Shown here: positions 24,759 to 32,981 of the stretch, piece after piece
How the letters are laid out: every line of letters begins with the position of its first letter
Position numbering within the stretch: position 1 is the first letter of the stretch
NCBI GenBank assembly: GCA_963711505.1
Contig: CAVQEJ010000003.1
Span: forward strand, 1,736,001-1,800,000
Origin: JAGWRA01 sp963711505
GTDB lineage: Bacteria; Acidobacteriota; Vicinamibacteria; Vicinamibacterales; CAVVIG01
DNA length: 64,000 bases
Direction of reading: 5' to 3'
The notes under the pieces: model-generated
Seen by the model: only the letters and a program-made list of their open reading frames with translations
Told to the model about the DNA's origin: nothing
Databases searched by the model: none
Made by a program: the position numbers and the translations under genes

Positions 24759-26213
24759 ATGCCCGTCACCGTCGATCCCTGCCTCTTCGTCGTCTTCGGC
24801 GGCACCGGCGATCTGATGAGCCGGAAGCTGCTGCCGGCGCTCTACCACCTCGGCGAACGCGGGGCCATCAACCGGAACTGCATCATCGTCGGCGTGGGCC
24901 GCGCGGCCGACCTCGACGACGAGACCTTCCGCCGCGCTCATGCACGACGAGCTGCGCGAGTCCGGCCTCGATCCCGACGACAGCCACGCGTGGTGCTCGC
25001 GGTGCGTCCACTACCGATCCATCGGCGACGGCGGCGTACCGCAGTACCGAGGCGCTCGGCCGCGAACTCGAGGCGCTCGAGCGGGCGCATGGCCTGTCGG
25101 GCAACCGCGTCTTCTACCTGGCGCTGCCGCCGCAGGCCTTCCCCGCCACGCTCACCGGGCTCGGCCAGGCGGGCCTGAACGCGTCGAGCGGGCTGGACGC
25201 GCGTCGTCGTGGAGAAGCCGTTCGGCCGCGACGTGGACTCGGCGCGCGAGCTGAACGCGCTCGTCCACCGGTACTTCGAGGAACAGCAGATCTACCGGAT
25301 CGATCACTACCTGGGCAAGGAGACCGTCCAGAACCTGATGGTCTTCCGCTTCGCGAACCCGATCTTCGAGGCCATCTGGAACCGCGACCGCGTCGACCAC
25401 GTGCAGATCACCGTGGCCGAGGACCTGGGCATCGAAGGACGGGCCGGCTACTACGACCAGGCGGGCGCGCTGCGCGACATGGTGCAGAACCACCTGACGC
25501 AGGTGCTCTGCCACATGGCCATGGAGGTGCCGGCCGCCTTCGACGCGCGCGCCGTGCGCGACGAGAAGGCCAAGGTGCTGCGGTCGCTGGCGCCGGTCGA
25601 CCCGCGAGACGTCGTCCGCGGCCAGTACACGCGCGGCGTCATCGCCGGCACCGGCATCGCCGGCTACCGCGAGGAACCCGGCGTCGCCGCCGGGTCCGAC
25701 GCCGAGACGTTCGTCGCGATGAAACTGGAGGTGGAGAACTGGCGCTGGAAGGGGGTCCCGTTCTATCTCAGGACCGGCAAACGGCTGCCGCGCCGCGTCA
25801 GCCGCATCTTCGTCACCTTCAAGAGCGCCCCGGTGTCGATCTTCCAGCCGTTCACCTGCACCCTGCAGTCGAACGTCCTGGCGATCACGCTGCAGCCCGA
25901 CGAGGGCTTCGATCTCCGGTTCGAGGTGAAGCAGCCGGGACAGCCGCTGCAGATCGGCTCGCAGCAGCTGCACTTCCGGTACGCCGACGCCTTCTCCCCG
26001 CTGCCCGACGGCTACGAGACGCTGCTGCTCGACATCCTGGCCGGCGACCAGACGCTCTTCGTCCGCGCCGACTGGGTGGAAGCCTCGTGGGACCGCTACA
26101 AGCCGGTCCTCGAGGCGCCGCCGCCGCTCGAGTTCTACGAAGCCGGCAGCTGGGGGCCGCGCGGCGCCGACGCGCTGCTGCGGCAGGACGGCCGCGAGTG
26201 GCTGCCCCTCTGA
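24759..26213 (+). CDS. zwf: Glucose-6-phosphate 1-dehydrogenase (three frame breaks)
   Basis: About 484 residues after correction. Seen: the NADP site VVFGGTGDLMSRKLLPALY at the start, VFYLALPPQAF, VVVEKPFGRD, the active-site RIDHYLGKETVQNL, and a C-terminal GYETLLLDILAGDQTLF. Breaks lie at about 24931-24936 (TTCCGCCGCGCTC), 25029-25036 (GGCGGCGTACC) and 25188-25192 (GAGCGGGCTGG); each is repaired by removing one base. It oxidises glucose-6-phosphate to 6-phosphogluconolactone, feeding the pgl step. The ATG at 24759 follows AGGAGG. A TVP38 gene follows 10 bp later. Confidence 0.93.
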
Positions 26214-26223
26214 GCGGCGCGGC

Positions 26224-26926
26224 ATGAGGTCGCGAGCCCGCGCCGCCCTCCTCGTCGCCGCCGTCGCCGCGCTCCTCGTGGCGGGGCGGCTGCTGCCGCT
26301 CGGCGCCTGGGTGCTGCAGCTCGCCGCCTTCATCCGGAGCACGGGCCTGCTCGGCGTCGCCGTCTTCATCGCGATCTACATCGTCAGCACGGTTGCCGTG
26401 CTGCCGGGATCGATCCTCACGCTCGTCGCCGGGTTCGCCTGGGGACCGCTGTGGGGGCTGGCCGTCGCCTCGCCGGCCAGCGTGGCCGGCGCGACGGCCG
26501 CGTTCGTGCTGGGGCGGACGGTACTGCGGGGATGGGTGGGCCGGAAGCTCGAGCACGATGCCACGCGCCCGCGCGATCGACCGGGCCGTCGGTCGTCAGG
26601 GCTTCAAGCTGGTGCTGCTGCTGCGGCTCTCGCCGATCGTGCCGTTCAACCTGCTGAACTACGCGCTGAGCCTCTCGAGCGTCTCGCCCGGCCGGTACGT
26701 GCTGGCGTCGTTCATCGGCATGCTGCCCGGCACGCTGCTGTACGTCTACCTCGGCTCGCTCGCGACGACGGCGGCGAGCCTCGGGACCGCCGGCGCACAG
26801 CAGGGGTCGCTGCGCCTGGTCTTCTATGCCGCCGGCCTGATCGCGACGATCCTCGTCGTCGTCATCGCCACGCGCGCCGCCCGGCGCGCGCTCGCCGAGG
26901 AGCTCACCGAGCGCGTGAGCTCCTGA
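26224..26926 (+). CDS. TVP38/TMEM64-family membrane protein (one frame break)
   Basis: About 233 residues. Seen: a first hydrophobic helix, STVAVLPGSILTLVAGFAWG, PASVAGATAAFVLGRTVLRG, and after a break at about 26560-26563 (GATGCCACGCGCC, one surplus base) FKLVLLLRLSPIVPFNLLNY and VSPGRYVLASFIGMLPGTLL. These are the VTT-domain signatures shared with DedA. The role is probably lipid handling at the inner membrane. It is likely co-transcribed with zwf. Confidence 0.85.
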
Positions 26927-26944
26927 ACGCGGCTCCTCTCCCGG

Positions 26945-27421
26945 CTACGCCGGCACGAGTTCGTACGACGTCTCGATGTGAATCGCGGCCTTGATCGACC
27001 GGGCGATCGGACACCGGTCCGCGTGCATGGCGTGCACGCGCTCCACGGTGTCGCGGACGGCGGGATCCGCCTTCAGCGCATAACGCACGAAGATGCGGCG
27101 GACCACGAGCACGCCGCCCTCGACTTCGATTTCACCGGTCGTCTCGGACGTGAGCCGGCCCTGCGAGGCATCGATTTGACGCGCCTCCAGCGCGCCTCCA
27201 AAGGTGCCGGTGAGTCACCCGGCCGCCGCGGCCACGAGGTAGTCGATCGTCGTCGCGTGCGGCGGAAAGGCGTCGGGCGGCACCTTGTAGTGACTGGCAA
27301 TCTCCGAGTGCACGCCAAAGGTCACCGGCGACGGCTCGGCCGGCACCCACGCCAGCCGCACCGGACCGCGCTGGCGCTCGATCCGGACGTGCGACCGGTA
27401 CACCACCTCGTCTGCTGCCAT
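26945..27421 (-). CDS. OsmC-family protein, probable selenoprotein (in-frame UGA)
   Basis: A 158-codon frame from ATG 27421 to TAG 26945-26947, interrupted only by one in-frame TGA at 27215-27217 (codon 69). Before it: VHSEIASHYKVPPDAFPPHA and IDYLVAAAAG. After it, in the same frame: LTGTFGGALEARQI, TTGEIEVEGGVLVVRRIFV, and HADRCPIARSIKAA with the second conserved Cys. The UGA sits exactly where OsmC proteins carry the peroxidatic Cys (AAAAGCLTGT-type), so Sec is the simplest reading. A stable stem-loop with an apical UGGAG lies downstream of the UGA at the right distance for a bacterial SECIS. OsmC reduces organic hydroperoxides; OsmC-like selenoproteins have been reported. selA/selB/selC are outside the window. 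Confidence 0.82.
27167..27208 (-). promoter_or_regulatory. Candidate bacterial SECIS element
   Basis: Counting from the base after the UGA: GGCA (7-10) pairs with UGCC (45-48), UUUG (13-16) with CAAA (37-40), and GCGCGC (20-25) with GCGCGU (31-36), leaving a GAG bulge and apical loop UGGAG at 26-30. A G is at loop position 2, as bacterial SECIS elements require, and the loop lies 26 nt from the UGA, inside the usual 16-37 nt range. Confidence 0.72.
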
Positions 27422-27499
27422 GGAATCCCCCGTACAGGAAAACCGCCCGGCCCGCAGGACGCCCCGCGGTCCGGGCGGCGTGAACGACGCGGGCCGGCG

Positions 27500-28369
27500 C
27501 TATTCGGACGTCTTCCCGGAGACCTCCGCGACGATCCGCTTGGCCAGCGGCAGGCTGACGCCGCAGCTCGGATCCTCCTTGCGGCAGCGCGCCACCGTCA
27601 GGTTGCAGCCGCAGGTGCAGCGCTCGGTATTCAGCCGCTTGATGGCGGTCGCCCGCTGCGCCGGCGTCAGGCTCGCGAGATCCACACCGGGGATGTCGGT
27701 GATCGGCGGCGCGTTCACCGGATTGACCGCGCCCGAGTCGAGCACGTGCTCGACCTTGGCGTCGACCGGCATCCCGAGCAGCGCCCGCACTTCGTCCTCG
27801 AACACCTTGCCGCTGGTCAGGCCGATGTGCTTCTGGACGATCCGTCCCTGCTGGTCGACGACGAAGGAGGTCGGAATGCCGAAGATGCCGCCGAAGTTCG
27901 ACTGCACCTTGTCGCCCGCCATGGCGATGTCGTAGTTCATCTGGTGATCCGAGACGAACTCCTGCACGGTCTTCTGCGGCGCTTCGTCGACCGACATGCC
28001 GACGATCTCCAGCTTGCCCTCGTACTTCTTCTGCAGGGCGATCAGATCGGGGATCTCCATCTTGCAGGGCCCGCACCACGTGGCCCAGAAGTTGATGATC
28101 GCCACCTTGCCGCGCAGCGCGGCCGGCGTCACCGTCCGGCCGTCCAGCGTCTTCACCGTGAAGTCCGGCATCGGCTGCGGATCCTTGACGAACTGGATCA
28201 CGCCTGGTTCGTCGCCGCCGCTGTCGCCGCCGAGCACGACCGGCGCCTGCGCCGGGCCGGCCGCCGCGGCGCCCGCCTGGTCCTTGACGTTGCGGGTGGC
28301 GACGAGCGCCACCGCCACGCCAATCATGATTACGCCGGCGCCCATCATCAACCCGAGCCGCTTGTTCAC
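27500..28369 (-). CDS. Membrane-anchored TlpA-like thioredoxin with Cys-rich C-terminus
   Basis: A 289-residue protein started at GTG 28369. Seen: an N-terminal signal anchor (GLMMGAGVIMIGVAVALVAT), a thioredoxin fold with VAIINFWATWCGPCKMEIPD near residue 100 (active-site WCGPC), IFGIPTSFVVDQQGRI, and a separate C-terminal domain with ERCTCGCNLTVARC, CRKEDPSC and SLPLAKRI. The fold acts outside the membrane in cytochrome c or general disulfide reduction. The C-terminal five-Cys domain is like those fused to thioredoxins in deltaproteobacteria and acidobacteria; its role is unknown. It lies 78 bp upstream of the OsmC gene on the same strand. Confidence 0.87.
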   Translation of the reverse strand: MNKRLGLMMGAGVIMIGVAVALVATRNVKDQAGAAAAGPAQAPVVLGGDSGGDEPGVIQFVKDPQPMPDFTVKTLDGRTVTPAALRGKVAIINFWATWCGPCKMEIPDLIALQKKYEGKLEIVGMSVDEAPQKTVQEFVSDHQMNYDIAMAGDKVQSNFGGIFGIPTSFVVDQQGRIVQKHIGLTSGKVFEDEVRALLGMPVDAKVEHVLDSGAVNPVNAPPITDIPGVDLASLTPAQRATAIKRLNTERCTCGCNLTVARCRKEDPSCGVSLPLAKRIVAEVSGKTSE

Positions 28370-28524
28370 GAAATGCCTCCTCCTTGAGTGATCAGGTCCG
28401 GCGCGCCAGGGGATCCGCGCCACCATCGCCGCCCGGCGCTCCCCCGGCCGTCCCCATCATTATATGAATACCCCGACGATACGAAATCGCCCGCCCGGCC
28501 GCGGCTCCGCCCGCCGCCGCAGGC

Positions 28525-30072
28525 TCAGCCGTGGCGCGTCCAGGCGAAATACCGCCCCATCCACCGCCGGACCGCCGGCGTGAGCTGCGTCCGCCGGTAC
28601 GCGTCACCCGCCTTCCGGAACGCTTCGCCGACGGTCGGATAGGGATGGATCGTGGCGCTGAGCCGTCCCAGGGTGCCGCCGTGCGTCACCGCGTAGGCCG
28701 CTTCGCCGATGAGCTCGCCGGCCGCCGGCCCGACGATCGTGCATCCGCGCAGCCGCCCCTTCTCGTGATGCACGCGCAGGAAGCCGTCGGTGTCGTCGTC
28801 GATCACCGCGCGATCGACCTCCGCGAGCGGGACGGTGATCGTCTCGATCGCCGATCCGGATTCCGCGGCGGCCGTCCACGACACGCCGACATGTGCGACC
28901 TCGGGATCCGTGTACGTGCACCAGGGGATCGTCAGCGCGCTCACGCGCTTGCGGCCGTAGAAGAGCGCGTTCTGGATCGCAATCCGCGCCATGGCGTCGG
29001 CCACGTGGGTGAACTGCCAGGCACTGCAGACATCACCGGCCGCGAAGACGCGCGGGTTGGTCGTCCGCAGGCGGTCGTCCACGTCGATGCCCTTCGCGGA
29101 GTGCCGGATGCCGGCGGCCTCCAGGTCCAGCGTCTCCACGTTCGGCGCACGCCCGGCGGCCACCAGCAGCGCGTCGGCCTCCACGACGGCCGCCGCCTCC
29201 CCGCGCGTGAAGTGGATGGCCGGCCCGGCCGAACCGCGCTCGACGCGCGTGAGGTGCACACCGGTCTCGATCCGCACGCCATCGGCCACGAGCCGGCGGC
29301 CCACGATGGCGGCGGCATCGGGATCCTCGCGTGGCAGGACGTGCGGCGCCGCCTCGAAGAGCGTGACGGCCGTGCCGAACCGGGCGAACGCCTGCGCCAT
29401 CTCGCAGCCGATCGGGCCGCCGCCGATGATGGCGAGCCGGGCCGGCCGTTCGGTCAGCCAGAACAGGTTCTCGCTGGTCAGGAAGGGAACCGTGTCGAGG
29501 CCGGGCACCGCTGGCGCCGCCGGCCGGCCGCCGGTGGCGACGATCGCGCGGCCGAACCGCAGCGTGCGGTCGCCAACCTGGACGGTCCGCCGCCCCGTGA
29601 AGCGGGCCGTGTCCAGGAAGACGTCGACGCCGAGATCGCGCAGCCGCGCGGCCGAGTCGTTCGGACTGATGGCTGCCCGCCGCCGCCGCATCCGTTCCAT
29701 GACGGCCGCGAAATCGACGTCGGCCGGCGCCGGCAGGCGGACGCCGAGCGCCGCGGCGCGCCGCGTCTCCCCCACCACGCGCGCCGACCGCAGCAGGGCC
29801 TTCGACGGCACGCATCCGGTGTTCAGGCAGTCGCCGCCCAGCAGCGCGCGCTCGACCAGCGCCACGCGGGCACCCAGCCCGGCCGCGCCCGCCGCGCTCA
29901 CCAGCCCGGCCGTGCCGCCGCCGAGCACGACGAGGTCGTAGACGCCGCGTCCCTCGGGTGACGGCCAGTCCGATGGATGTACCCGGCTCAGCAGTTCCAG
30001 GTTCGCCGCGTCGGCGGGCCGCACGAGCGGCCGCTCATCGTTCACCGCAATCACGGCAGTCGGTCCGGCCAT
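28525..30072 (-). CDS. MerA-like FAD/NAD(P) disulfide oxidoreductase
   Basis: A 515-residue flavoenzyme. Seen: FAD motif DLVVLGGGTAGLVSAAGAAG, redox-active GGDCLNTGCVPSKALLRS, NAD motif LAIIGGGPIGCEMAQAFARF, ATG-type FAAGDVCSAWQFTH, and the C-terminal ATIHPYPTVGEAFRKAGDAY that closes the dimer interface. This is the mercuric reductase/dihydrolipoamide dehydrogenase family without a heavy-metal-binding N-terminal domain or the MerA C-terminal CC pair, so mercury is not indicated. ATG 30072 follows GAGGAG. Confidence 0.88.
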   Translation of the reverse strand: MAGPTAVIAVNDERPLVRPADAANLELLSRVHPSDWPSPEGRGVYDLVVLGGGTAGLVSAAGAAGLGARVALVERALLGGDCLNTGCVPSKALLRSARVVGETRRAAALGVRLPAPADVDFAAVMERMRRRRAAISPNDSAARLRDLGVDVFLDTARFTGRRTVQVGDRTLRFGRAIVATGGRPAAPAVPGLDTVPFLTSENLFWLTERPARLAIIGGGPIGCEMAQAFARFGTAVTLFEAAPHVLPREDPDAAAIVGRRLVADGVRIETGVHLTRVERGSAGPAIHFTRGEAAAVVEADALLVAAGRAPNVETLDLEAAGIRHSAKGIDVDDRLRTTNPRVFAAGDVCSAWQFTHVADAMARIAIQNALFYGRKRVSALTIPWCTYTDPEVAHVGVSWTAAAESGSAIETITVPLAEVDRAVIDDDTDGFLRVHHEKGRLRGCTIVGPAAGELIGEAAYAVTHGGTLGRLSATIHPYPTVGEAFRKAGDAYRRTQLTPAVRRWMGRYFAWTRHG

Positions 30073-30182
30073 CGCGTCGACTCCTCTGCGTGCACGCCTC
30101 AAGAACAATCGACAGCGCGCGGATATTCCCGGGAAGCATACCCGGTTCGGGCGTGGCGAACACGTTGCGAAGACCCGGCGGC

Positions 30183-30188
30183 TATAAT
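30183..30188 (+). promoter_or_regulatory. -10 box (TATAAT) before the methyltransferase gene
   Basis: TATAATG lies 45 bp before ATG 30233. AGGAGG at about 30221 is the ribosome site. No convincing -35 was found at 17 bp. Confidence 0.55.
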
Positions 30189-30232
30189 GGCGCCACTTCG
30201 AGTCCCCAGGCTCGGCAGGCAGGAGGCGCGCG

Positions 30233-31243
30233 ATGAACGGCCCCACGACACCGACCCCCGAACGGATCCTCGCCCTCACCCACGGCTTCTGGGCGAGCCA
30301 GATCGTGTCCACGGCGGCCGAGTGCCGGTTCTTCACCTTCATCGCCGACGGCCACCGCACGGCCGAGGCCGTGGCGGACGCCGCCGGTACGGACCTGCGC
30401 GGCACGCGGATGATCCTCGACGCACTCGTCGCCCTGCAGTTGCTCTTCCGGCGGAACAGCCATTACGTGCTGGCGCCCGACGCGGAGGCCTTCCTGGTCG
30501 ACGGGCAGCCGCAGAGCCTGGCCGCCTTCGTTGCCGGACATCCGCCTCTGCTGTGGAACGACTGGGGCCGGCTGCGCGAGGTCGTCCGCACCGGGCAGCG
30601 CGCGCAGGACGTCAGCGACTCGGCCCGGGCGCAGGAGTTCTTTCCGCGTCTGGTCCGGATGATCATGCCGCTCGGGCTCGGCGCCGCGGAGGCGGCGGCG
30701 TCACACTTCGGCGTGGGCCGCCAGCTCACCGGCGTGCGCGTGCTCGACGTCGGCGCGGGCGGGGCCGCCTGGTCGATTCCGTTCGCCCGGCTCGACGGCA
30801 CGAGCGAGATCACGGCCTTCGATCTGCCCGACGTGCTGGCGCACACGCGCGAGATCATCACCGAGTTCGGCGTCGGCGACCGGTACCACCTGCAGCCCGG
30901 CGACTACCGCCAGGACGACTTCGGCACCGAGGCGTACGACTTCGTGCTGTTCGGCAATATCTGCCACGGCGAGTCCCCCGAGATGAACCGCACGCTGTTC
31001 GCCCGTTCGCACCGGGCGCTGACGCCCGGCGGCCGGGTCGTCATCGGCGACATGCTGCGCGACGACGACCACAGCGGCCCGCCCATGCCGGCCATGTTCG
31101 CGCTGAACATGTACCTGCACAACGACGGCGACACCTACAGCCTGGCCGAGTACCGCGAGTGGCTCACCGGCAGCGGCTTTGCCCACGTCTCGCCCCTGGA
31201 CACGGGCCGGTCGGCCTCGCCACTCGTCGTGGCGACGAAATAG
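30233..31243 (+). CDS. SAM-dependent O-methyltransferase
   Basis: A 336-residue class I methyltransferase of the O-methyltransferase-2 (caffeate/hydroxyneurosporene) type. Seen: an N-terminal dimerisation winged helix (ILALTHGFWASQIVSTAAEC and HRTAEAVADAAGTDL), the SAM motif RVLDVGAGGAAWSIPFAR near residue 175, ITAFDLPDV, and FVLFGNICHGESPEMN with a His-Glu pair like the catalytic base. It probably methylates a small aromatic or polyketide-like acceptor. The radical SAM gene starts 44 bp later, so the two may work on one metabolite. Confidence 0.85.
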   Translation: MNGPTTPTPERILALTHGFWASQIVSTAAECRFFTFIADGHRTAEAVADAAGTDLRGTRMILDALVALQLLFRRNSHYVLAPDAEAFLVDGQPQSLAAFVAGHPPLLWNDWGRLREVVRTGQRAQDVSDSARAQEFFPRLVRMIMPLGLGAAEAAASHFGVGRQLTGVRVLDVGAGGAAWSIPFARLDGTSEITAFDLPDVLAHTREIITEFGVGDRYHLQPGDYRQDDFGTEAYDFVLFGNICHGESPEMNRTLFARSHRALTPGGRVVIGDMLRDDDHSGPPMPAMFALNMYLHNDGDTYSLAEYREWLTGSGFAHVSPLDTGRSASPLVVATK

Positions 31244-31287
31244 CACGGGGCGATCAGCTGACGACGACGGACATCCCTGACGCACGA

Positions 31288-32201
31288 ATGGCCACCCCCT
31301 CCATTCCCCTCGCGCACCTCGACAACCTGTGGCTGCAGGTGAGCGGCACGCTGTGCAACCTCGCCTGCACGCACTGCTTCAACAACAGCGGCCCGAACGT
31401 CCGGACCTTCGGCCACATGACGCGCGCCACCGTCGACGAGGCCATCGCCGGAGCCGTCCGCCGCGGCGTCCGCGAGATCTTCTTCACGGGCGGCGAGCCG
31501 TTCCTGCATCCCCAGCTCCCCGAAATGCTCGAGCGCGCGCTCGCCTGCGCGCCGACGACGGTGCTGACCAACGGCCTGCTCATCAACGACCGGCTGGCCG
31601 ACCGCCTGACGGCGATGGCGGCGGCGTCGCCGGTACTCGCTCGAGCTGCGGATCAGCCTCGACGGCTACACGGAAGAGGCGAACGACGCCATCCGCGGCC
31701 GCGGCGTCTTCCGGCAGGCGCTGGCGGCGGTGGCCCGGCTCAGTGCGCGGGGCCTGCTGCCGCTCGTGACGATCGTCCGGACCTGGAGCGACGAGGAGGA
31801 ACTGGAGACGCTCGCCGGCTTCGCGCGCGTGCTCCGCGAGGCCGGCTGCGCCCGGCCGCGGATCAAGGGTACTGCCCGCGCTGCCGCTCGGCCGCGAGCT
31901 CGAGCGGACGCCCGAGGTGTCGCGCGAGGGGCTCGTCACCACCGAGATGCTGGAGGACTTCGACCGCGACCTGCTGATGTGCTCGAATTCGCGCATCGTC
32001 ACCGATCGCGGGGTGTGGGTCTGTCCGCTGCTCGTGGAGGCGGCGGATGCGCGGCTCGGCGCCACGCTGGACGAGGCCGACCGGCCGTACGCGCTGCGGC
32101 ATCATGCCTGCGTGAGCTGCTGGCAGTACGGCACCATCTGCGGCAACGTCAGCGCGCAGATCGACGGACCCGACACGGCCGGACGGGAGCCGCGCCTGTG
32201 A
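31288..32201 (+). CDS. Radical SAM protein of unassigned function (two frame breaks)
   Basis: About 303 residues after correction. Seen: the radical SAM cluster GTLCNLACTHCFNNSG (CxxxCxxC), GVREIFFTGGEPFLHPQL (SAM-binding GGE), TTVLTNGLLIN, then after a break at about 31628-31631 YSLELRISLDGYTEEANDA. After a second break at about 31866-31869 it reads LPALPLGRELERTPEV. The C-terminus has CPLLVEAADARLGA and HHACVSCWQYGTICGN, a SPASM-like set of cysteines. TGA overlaps the next start (GTGA), so translation is coupled to the phosphoesterase. The substrate is unknown. Confidence 0.8.
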
Positions 32202-32980
32202 CGAGGCTGGCGCTGCTCGGCGGGCTGTACAGCAACTCCCGGGCGCTGGCCGCGGCGCTCGACGACATCGCCCGGCGCGGCGTCGATGCGACGTACTGCC
32301 TCGGCGACCTGGGCGCGTTCGGACCGTATCCGGATCGCGTCTATCCGCTGCTGCACGACGCCGGCGTGCTGTGCCTGCAGGGCAACTACGACAACTCGCT
32401 GGCCGGCGGGCTGGCGGACTGCCAGTGCGGCTACACCGATCCGCGCGACAACCACTTCGCGCGCCTGAGCTATCGCTACACGTTCCGCCACACGTCCGAC
32501 GCGCACAAGGCCTGGCTGGGCACCCTGCCCCTCAGCCGGCGGCTCGACGTCGACGGCCGACGCGTGCTGCTGTGCCACGGCTCGCCGCGGAAGATCAACG
32601 AGTTCCTCTGGGAATCGACGAGCCCCGATCAGTTCCTGTCGCACCTCCTCGATTCGGCCGATGCCGACATCGCCTGCGTGACGCACACCGGCATCAAGTG
32701 GCACCGCGCGCTGCCGGGCAACCGCCACCTCGTGAACGTCGGCGTGCTCGGCCGGCCGGAGAACGACGGCACCACGGCGGTCTGGTACACGCTGCTGACA
32801 GTGGACCGCGGTCGGGTGACCGTGGAGTTCGTGCCGGTCGCATACGATCACCGGGCGCTCGCGGCCGACATGCAGGCCGAGGGGCTGCCGATGGAGTTCA
32901 TCGAAACGATCACGACCGGCTGGTGGACGACCTGCCTGGAGATCCTGCCGCACAAGGAACGGGTGCGCGGACGGTTTTGA
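32198..32980 (+). CDS. Metallophosphoesterase-like protein with an altered metal site
   Basis: A 260-residue calcineurin-like phosphoesterase of the YfcE/MJ0936 shape. Seen: YCLGDLGAFGPYPDRVYPLL (the GD and later residues), LCLQGNYDNSLA (GNxD), LLCHGSPRKINEFLWES (CHGSP) and VTHTGIKWHR. The N-terminal DxH of the fold is missing: the segment reads LALLGGLYSNSRALAAAL where relatives have SDIHGN, so D becomes G and H becomes Y. The first metal site may be lost, suggesting a binding or regulatory role. It overlaps the radical SAM gene by 4 bp, and the MFS start follows the stop by 1 bp. Confidence 0.8.
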   Translation: MTRLALLGGLYSNSRALAAALDDIARRGVDATYCLGDLGAFGPYPDRVYPLLHDAGVLCLQGNYDNSLAGGLADCQCGYTDPRDNHFARLSYRYTFRHTSDAHKAWLGTLPLSRRLDVDGRRVLLCHGSPRKINEFLWESTSPDQFLSHLLDSADADIACVTHTGIKWHRALPGNRHLVNVGVLGRPENDGTTAVWYTLLTVDRGRVTVEFVPVAYDHRALAADMQAEGLPMEFIETITTGWWTTCLEILPHKERVRGRF

Positions 32981-32981
32981 C

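Noticed and set aside
26945..27421. OsmC gene as a simple pseudogene split by a stop codon.
   Set aside because: The UGA falls exactly on the catalytic Cys, the frame is intact on both sides and a SECIS-like hairpin follows.
28525..30072. Mercuric reductase and a mercury-resistance island.
   Set aside because: No C-terminal CC pair, no metal-binding N-terminal domain and no other mer genes.
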